Shown here: positions 35,684-40,592 of the stretch, one piece after another
Layout of the letters: every line of letters starts with the position of its first letter
Position numbering within the stretch: position 1 is the stretch's first letter
NCBI GenBank assembly: GCA_002071485.1
Contig: MWFF01000064.1
Coordinates: 1-40,592 of the forward strand
Length of the DNA: 40,592 bases
From: Verrucomicrobia bacterium ADurb.Bin006
Lineage (GTDB): Bacteria > Verrucomicrobiota > Verrucomicrobiia > Limisphaerales > J093
Direction: 5' to 3'
Notes under the pieces: model-generated
The model's database searches: none
What the model was told of the DNA's origin: nothing
The model's input: the letters and a program-made list of their open reading frames with translations, nothing else
Position numbers and translations under genes: made by a program

Positions 35684-37255
35684 TTACTTCGTCGAAGGAA
35701 ACAGACCGTCGATCAGTGCAACGGTGCGATCGACCAACATCTGACCGCCTTCCGGGCCGATCTCGGTGCTCTGGATGACGGCGCTGTAGCCACCGCCCTG
35801 GACGGCCTTCTCCGTAGGCAAGTACGACCCGTTGCCAACCAGTTGGACCACCAGTGTCTGGAGGGCCTTGCTTCGTGCCTGGATGCGGATTCCGTAGTCG
35901 GTGAACAGCTCGAATTCGCAGGTGCAAATCGTCGCATCACCGATTCGTAGCACGTGCAACTCCACGTCTCGTTGGGGGTGTGGAGTGTTTTGTTGCCGCT
36001 CAAAACGCTCCACGACGTGTCGGTTCCAGGTCATGCGGGTCAAAACGTCGTCAGCCGACTTCGGGTCCGCTGCGATCTGTGCCGCGTACTTGTCTTGTTC
36101 TGCCTTGGAGAAAGCATATTCGTCCTGCGTCACCAGGCGCAGCGGCAGACTCAGAATGTCAACTTTGTGGATGAGCGGCGCGTCGGCATGCCGATCCTCC
36201 TTCACCGTGTTGTATGCCTCCTCGACGGCCACGACAATGCGCCTGGCAATCTCATCCAGACCGCTCAGGCCCCGCAGCCTGGTCATTCGTTCCTCAGCCG
36301 CGCCGCGGTACAGGGGTCTGGGCGACTGATCCCCTGCCGCGCCGATCACACCAAGCACCACCAACTCCGGGCCAAAGCGTTGCCGCAATTTCTCGCGCAC
36401 AGGATGCCAGTAATCGGCATTGACCGAGGATCGGCCCTCGACCAACTGGGCCGTGCAGGGAACATGAACGATTGTCGCGCTGAGTTTGCCGGCCTCGTCC
36501 CAAAAGAAGAGCACGTTCAGATCGTGATCCTCCATCCCCTCCAGGTTTCTGAACTCAGGGACTCTGGTGTCTCCGTACATCCTAGCTGTTCCGTCACCGA
36601 AAGCGCCCGGCGTCGGGAGCCTTTGTGAATAGACGGTTCGCCGGTTGCAGGCGACCACCGCGTGGCTCAACCCCCACGTCACGCTTCCAGGGCGGCGCGT
36701 GTTCCATGCCTCGACGATCGCTCCGGAGACGCGCCCCACGAAGAACCGGACGTATTCCTCAGGTTGAAGGACACCGTCTTTCGGGATCGGATATAGGAAT
36801 GAAGAACCCGGGGCATTGTCGAGGACTGGAGCCGTGTGAGTGTGAGTGGCATTCAGGAAGAGCTTTCGAGTGTCCACTTCAGGCAGTTGCCGGCGCACCT
36901 CCTGGCGGACCATCTTGAGCATCTCGTCCGGGATGCCGACCAGATCGCAGGAGACCATAATGGCGAGGTCCAGCGTGCGATCTTGTTCTCTGGATTCCAA
37001 TGCCAGGACGTTGGCGGTCAACGGAGTCTCCGCGGTTGTCGCGATCCGCAGATTGAACTGGCCGCAGAGGGCCACGGGCAGTGTCGGGGTGATATCGACA
37101 GAAGCGGCTCCGATGTGCAATTCGGAGGCGCCTGCGTTTGTGGCCAAGGACGCGGCGATGATCAGGAGTCGAAGCGCTCCTAGCGCGACGTGCCTATGAG
37201 AGCCACGCGGTCCCGCGTGCGTCCCCTTTTCGGTCCCGAATCTTGGGAAGTTCAT
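35684..37255 (-). CDS. secreted neutral/alkaline ceramidase-like hydrolase
   Basis: 523 aa from the ATG at 37253-37255; a further upstream open frame has no protein-like pattern. The signal peptide is ALGALRLLIIAASLATNAGA. The mature protein begins ELHIGAASVDITPTLPVALCG, the hallmark start of neutral/alkaline non-lysosomal ceramidase N-terminal domains, followed by the metal-site motif NATHTHTAP and GAAGDQSPRPLY. The C-terminal Ig-like domain of true ceramidases is absent, as in many planctomycete and verrucomicrobial homologues whose substrate is unknown. Hydrolysis of an amide or ester in a lipid or glycan is plausible but unproven. Confidence 0.85.
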   Translation of the reverse strand: MNFPRFGTEKGTHAGPRGSHRHVALGALRLLIIAASLATNAGASELHIGAASVDITPTLPVALCGQFNLRIATTAETPLTANVLALESREQDRTLDLAIMVSCDLVGIPDEMLKMVRQEVRRQLPEVDTRKLFLNATHTHTAPVLDNAPGSSFLYPIPKDGVLQPEEYVRFFVGRVSGAIVEAWNTRRPGSVTWGLSHAVVACNRRTVYSQRLPTPGAFGDGTARMYGDTRVPEFRNLEGMEDHDLNVLFFWDEAGKLSATIVHVPCTAQLVEGRSSVNADYWHPVREKLRQRFGPELVVLGVIGAAGDQSPRPLYRGAAEERMTRLRGLSGLDEIARRIVVAVEEAYNTVKEDRHADAPLIHKVDILSLPLRLVTQDEYAFSKAEQDKYAAQIAADPKSADDVLTRMTWNRHVVERFERQQNTPHPQRDVELHVLRIGDATICTCEFELFTDYGIRIQARSKALQTLVVQLVGNGSYLPTEKAVQGGGYSAVIQSTEIGPEGGQMLVDRTVALIDGLFPSTK

Positions 37256-37317
37256 GGTCGGCACCGTAACCGACGGAACCGCCACTGCCAAGCTTAAGAT
37301 CCCAGGCGCAAGCCCAG

Positions 37318-37527
37318 GCAGTGCATCTGGAGGTTGTCGGTGGGAATCGAGTATGCGCCGCGTGGGGCCTGCTTGCCGCGCCTGCCTGTGCCGTGCCCGA
37401 CACGGCAGACAGGCCGCTGCGCTTTGCAGCGCAGGCAGGCAGGCGTCGCCCCTCCGGCAGTCTGCATCCGTTGTAGGCCCGGCACCATCACCGGGCGACA
37501 GAATACCGACAACTGTCAAATGCACCG
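37318..37527. mobile_element. MITE-like element with imperfect terminal inverted repeats
   Basis: GTGCATCTGGAGGTTGTCGG at 37321 is matched 17 of 21 by the reverse complement of 37505-37525 (GTGCATTTGACAGTTGTCGG). The interior contains nested palindromes (TGCCGTG...CACGGCA, GCTGC...GCAGC) and no gene. AAGCCCAG occurs at both flanks (37310-37317 and 37528-37535), which would fit an 8-bp target duplication. It lies between the ceramidase-like and GH42-like genes, and the transposase that moved it is not known. Confidence 0.55.
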
Positions 37528-37602
37528 AAGCCCAGACGGCAGCACGGATTGAGCCGCGGGGACACGGCGGAGAAAGACCAGCGCCGCCTGTCGCCCTGGC
37601 GG

Positions 37603-39834
37603 TCAACGGGACTCGAGCAGCGCCTCGATCAGGCCTTCGGACGCCCGGGGTTCCTCGAGCAGAGCGAACAGGGAGGGGCTCCAGGGATCGAGCGTGAAGG
37701 TCCAGCGGCTGAGGCAACCGAGATGGCGTTCGGCGCGCAGGTCGTAGACATGCAACGGGCCGGCTGAGCCGGTCAATTCGGCTGTGAGTTCGATCGGTTG
37801 TTCGAGCGCGTAGGTGCCGCCCGCCTGCTCGAGATTCTCGCTCATGTGGTAATCGATGTTGCGCTCGATGGCGACCAGCCGGACATCGCCGATCCTGAAG
37901 CGATGCACACGCGCCCGGGCCTCGACCGGCACTCTGATCGGGCCGCACCCGATCTGTTCATGCAGCCAGCGCCACAGGGCGGGATCGGGGACGCGCTTGA
38001 GCCGTTCCGCGGGGAACGCGGCCAGATCGAGGTCGAGGCCTCGAAGCGCCGACGCGTTGGCATGGCGGGCGGACGGTTTAGCATCGATCGTTCCGGGAAA
38101 GAGCCCGTCGAGCCGATGGGAGGCCAGGAGCCGCCCGTGTTGGTCGAAGAGGCCGGGCGCGCCCGAGCACAACACCGTGCGGCGCAGGGCCGGGCGCGCG
38201 CGCGGCGGCTGTTCGTGGACGAGGCGGCGGACGGCCTCGATCTCGGGATCGGACATGGCCCACGACTGGGGAAGGACGAGGGTGCAGTCGGTTGCCGGGT
38301 CGGGTTCGAATCGTCCGAGCCGATCGGCGGCGATGAACTGGGGGCTCCAGCCAAGGTCTTGCAGAGCCTTGAGCCACGCGTTGCGGACTTTGGCCTGTCG
38401 GTTGTGACTGGCCTCGAAACTCGAGAACCGCCGGTGCCAGGTCGAGCCGTCCACTGTCGATTCGAGCAGCCAGTTGACCTGGATGCTGGGCTGAGAGTAA
38501 TGGATGTAGATCGGGTCCCGCTCGCGCTCGGCCTCGAGAAACAACCGAGCCAAAGAAGACCGCATTTCCCGGAGCACAGGGGCCAGGGCCAGGGCCTTGG
38601 GCGTGAGCGGATACTCTCCGCGGTCCCAATCGATGCAATCTTCGCTCCACCAGATGATGCATCCGCGGTCCCCTTCGAGGAGCAGATGCCAGAGGCGCCG
38701 GCGAGCCGGGTTGGTCTCCTTCTCGAAAACCGTCGCCAGGATCGGGCGGCCCGGCATGAACGAACCGAAGATCTCGCGCGCGTTGCCGATGTCGTAGGGC
38801 TCGACCCAATCGAGCGCGCGGGCCAGGCGCGCGAGGTCATAGCCGCCGAAGGCATGGGGCATCTGAGTGCCTTCGATGCCGACGGGCGTCTCCGGATCAA
38901 TGGCGCGCACCGCCCGGCGTAGAGCGTCGAGCGTCCGTTCGAGGCAGAGGTCCATGTAGGTGCGGAAGTCGCACCAAGGCGCCAGATTCCAGCGGACGGG
39001 TTCCTTGAGGAACGCGAGGGTTCGGACATCCAGGCGCTGCAGGGCCTGCCAATCCGGACTGCCGCGTGGCGAGGCCTCTCCGCTTCCCATGCGATGCTTG
39101 ATCTGGTCGGTGGTAAAGGGCCGCACGTCATCCCAGGCGGCGAACGACGTTGCCCAGGCGCGGTTGAGAGCATCGAGGTCGCGGTACTGTGTCCTGAGCC
39201 AGACGCGAAAGCCGGCCAGGGCTGCCGGGGCGAAGTCGTAATCGAACGGATTCGCCGAGACGGTCACCGAGAGTTCGTCGCGGATGTCGTAGGCGAGAGG
39301 CGCATTTGGGCCGTGCCGCCGGGCCGCCGCACGCATCTGGTCGCGCGCCCACTCGAGCCACTCCGGATCGTCGAGACAGTAATCGCGGACGAACGCGGTC
39401 TCAGGTCGCCCGTTCTTTGCCCAAGCGGTGACGTGTTTGTCCCAGTCCGTCACACTTGAGTTCCATTTCAGGCAGAGGCCGCGGTTGACGATGTTCTCGA
39501 CGTAGTAGGGGAACTGTCGATCGAGGCAAGCCTGCGCCGCGGCGTCCGTGCCGTAGGCCATGACGGTGTCGATGCCCATCTCGCGCAGCCGATCGAGGAA
39601 CAGATGCGCTTTGTCGGGCTGCGCCCAGGCGCGGTTGCCAACCCACATGATGACACGGTAATCGGTCCACGGACGCAGCGCGCCCTCACCGGGGGATGCG
39701 GACGGCTGGGAGCTGGCGAGCCGAGCCAACCCCAGGAGGCATAGTGCAGCGCAGGGAATTCGCACGCGCCGAGCGTGCCGCCGCGGCGGCGTCGAGTCAA
39801 CCCGCTCGGCCGGACTCGGAGGGCCGAGTTCCAA
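37603..39834 (-). CDS. secreted GH42-like (clan GH-A) beta-galactosidase family protein
   Basis: 743 aa from a TTG at 39834; a GTG at 39765 giving RIPCAALCLLGLARLASSQ as signal peptide is an equally good start. Residues about 60-420 form a (beta/alpha)8 barrel. YDIRDELSV supplies the likely acid/base Glu and VGIEGTQMPHAFGGYDLARL the nucleophile Glu, as in GH42 and related families. Then come a GATase-like domain (IQVNWLLE, QFIAADRLGRF, TLVLPQSWAMSDPEIEAVRR) typical of the GH42 trimerisation domain, and a small C-terminal beta domain. It is probably active on a beta-galactoside or related sugar; the exact substrate is unknown. Confidence 0.75.
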   Translation of the reverse strand: MELGPPSPAERVDSTPPRRHARRVRIPCAALCLLGLARLASSQPSASPGEGALRPWTDYRVIMWVGNRAWAQPDKAHLFLDRLREMGIDTVMAYGTDAAAQACLDRQFPYYVENIVNRGLCLKWNSSVTDWDKHVTAWAKNGRPETAFVRDYCLDDPEWLEWARDQMRAAARRHGPNAPLAYDIRDELSVTVSANPFDYDFAPAALAGFRVWLRTQYRDLDALNRAWATSFAAWDDVRPFTTDQIKHRMGSGEASPRGSPDWQALQRLDVRTLAFLKEPVRWNLAPWCDFRTYMDLCLERTLDALRRAVRAIDPETPVGIEGTQMPHAFGGYDLARLARALDWVEPYDIGNAREIFGSFMPGRPILATVFEKETNPARRRLWHLLLEGDRGCIIWWSEDCIDWDRGEYPLTPKALALAPVLREMRSSLARLFLEAERERDPIYIHYSQPSIQVNWLLESTVDGSTWHRRFSSFEASHNRQAKVRNAWLKALQDLGWSPQFIAADRLGRFEPDPATDCTLVLPQSWAMSDPEIEAVRRLVHEQPPRARPALRRTVLCSGAPGLFDQHGRLLASHRLDGLFPGTIDAKPSARHANASALRGLDLDLAAFPAERLKRVPDPALWRWLHEQIGCGPIRVPVEARARVHRFRIGDVRLVAIERNIDYHMSENLEQAGGTYALEQPIELTAELTGSAGPLHVYDLRAERHLGCLSRWTFTLDPWSPSLFALLEEPRASEGLIEALLESR

Positions 39835-39928
39835 GAGGCCCTGGTCGGTGACGGTGATTGTCTCGAGACGGTGCCCCTCCTGCGACTGCGGGATCGGCCC
39901 TGCGGCATTTGGTTGCGGCTTTGCCGCG

Positions 39929-40114
39929 CTAAGGGTCTGTGCTGGGCTTCCAAAGCGGCGCCTCGGAGCCGGCGAGATCGGCGATCACGCGGGCTCGCGG
40001 GTCGTCATAAGGCGCCGCGGACATCAGGGCCTCGATGCGGAGGGTGGCCGGCTGCGCGTCGAACGGATTGGAGTCCTGCCACTCGAGCGACCACGGCGCG
40101 TCGGGCGCGGCAAT
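39929..40114 (-). pseudogene. fragment of an unidentified protein-coding gene
   Basis: The minus strand encodes IAAPDAPWSLEWQDSNPFDA, followed by about 38 residues ending DLAGSEAPLWKPSTDP and a TAG at 39929-39931. The composition is that of real protein and resembles an N-terminal beta domain found on some glycosidases, but it has neither a start nor a proper end. Its upstream side runs into the GTGACAGGTTCTTTAT repeat. It may be debris from a gene once upstream of the GH42-like gene. Confidence 0.4.
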
Positions 40115-40147
40115 GTGGGCAGGGGAACGGGCGCGGCGAAAGCGGGG

Positions 40148-40236
40148 TGATAAAGTGACAGGTTCTTTATTTCTGATTCAGGGCGGAACACAGATTGACG
40201 CCGAGATGGATAAAGACAAGGTGACAGGTTCTTTAT
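40148..40236 (+). repeat. paired GTGACAGGTTCTTTAT repeats with ATAAAG/CTTTAT inverted arms
   Basis: The 16-mer occurs at 40155-40170 and 40221-40236, each preceded by GATAAAG. ATAAAG and CTTTAT at the two ends of each unit can pair, so each copy could form a small hairpin. There is no gene between them. Confidence 0.7.
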
Positions 40237-40455
40237 CTGGAAGGCATGCACGCCGCGCTGTCCAGTGCTCTTTGGGCCTCATCTCCTCCGTGCAGCGCGG
40301 GGTGCCGTCTTTGGGCGAACAGGGCTAAAGCCGCGAAACGGACGCCAACGACAGCCAGGGAACTGGCGGCGCTGAAGGATGTCCATGGGGAGCGTTGACA
40401 TTCAACGATTTAATGCGCCTTGCCCACAGAAACCTGAAACGTTCAAACGCCCAAT

Positions 40456-40480
40456 TCTCGACTCTCGACTCTCGACTCTC
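40456..40480 (+). repeat. 7-bp tandem repeat, three and a half units
   Basis: TCTCGAC is repeated three times and followed by TCTC. It is a simple-sequence tract in non-coding DNA and may be a site of length variation. Confidence 0.75.
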
Positions 40481-40510
40481 AACGCCTCAGGTCACGGGTA
40501 GCCACCTATT

Positions 40511-40544
40511 CCTAGTCGCCTGTCGGACTTAGATCGAGAAGCAA
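40511..40544 (+). repeat. 27-bp perfect dispersed repeat (34 bp with two mismatches), copy 2
   Basis: 40518-40544 is identical to the minus strand of 14841-14867. Here it is not attached to a gene. It begins 30 bp after the 7-bp tandem tract. Confidence 0.9.
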
Positions 40545-40592
40545 GTGAGGGTGATGGTGGTAGGAGTCGTGGTAGCTGAGATCACGAGCCCA

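Noticed and set aside
37256..37948. N-terminal extension of the ceramidase-like ORF
   Set aside because: It crosses the MITE-like element and reads as arginine/proline-rich noise; the signal peptide starts after the ATG at 37255.

Overview
The window looks like a GC-rich chromosomal segment from a member of the Verrucomicrobiota, most likely a soil or freshwater Pedosphaera/Limisphaerales-type lineage. This is inferred from gene style, not from a marker search. The clues are a HEAT-repeat lipoprotein, a DUF5107-TPR protein, several secreted glycosidase-like proteins, a ceramidase-like hydrolase, a large Ig/lectin-repeat protein ending in a short FFRVR-type C-terminal domain, and a 'two-headed' nucleoside diphosphate kinase. 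Gene density is moderate, and the intergenic space is crowded with short dispersed repeats and broken genes.

Layout. 1-2000 is a scar zone: the tail of an unknown ORF, a short cysteine-rich ORF, a HEAT-repeat lipoprotein, then C-terminal stubs of an IS630-type and an IS66-type transposase, each joined to a copy of the same 45-bp repeat, followed by a palindromic repeat. 2003-12523 holds valS with a secreted GH129-like glycosidase 10 bp upstream of it, a divergent secreted BNR/sialidase-like protein, and a 1,068-aa DUF5107-TPR protein. 12524-16762 is biosynthetic: a TPP riboswitch leads into thiC, and a convergent pyrR-pyrB pair sits downstream with a small conserved-looking gene upstream. 16912-20313 carries two tandem, paralogous and internally duplicated ABC-2 permeases. 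20442-24718 has a histone-deacetylase-family amidohydrolase, a URO-D/corrinoid-methyltransferase-like protein, a truncated ArsB-type permease and a deaminase-type amidohydrolase.

24820-30132 is a run of minus-strand genes: a short hibernation-promoting factor, an MFS transporter with a large TM7-TM8 insertion, a tandem NDK, a DUF5679 zinc ribbon and an acyl-CoA synthetase. 30263-35462 has RNase D, overlapping tail to tail with an M48 lipoprotein protease, then a repeat-rich Ig/lectin protein whose 5' end has been lost. 35684-39834 has a ceramidase-like hydrolase, a MITE-like element and a GH42-like glycosidase. The last 750 bp hold a broken gene fragment and several short repeats.

Functionally, housekeeping genes (valS, thiC, pyrRB, hpf, ndk, rnd) are interleaved with secreted carbohydrate- or lipid-attacking enzymes. 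I found no CRISPR array, rRNA, tRNA, intact insertion sequence or prophage. The most distinctive signals are the repeat families: a three-copy 94-bp palindromic repeat, a 45-bp repeat fused to two different transposase stubs, a 27-bp perfect repeat in opposite orientations about 25.7 kb apart, and a 205-bp MITE-like element with a possible 8-bp target duplication.
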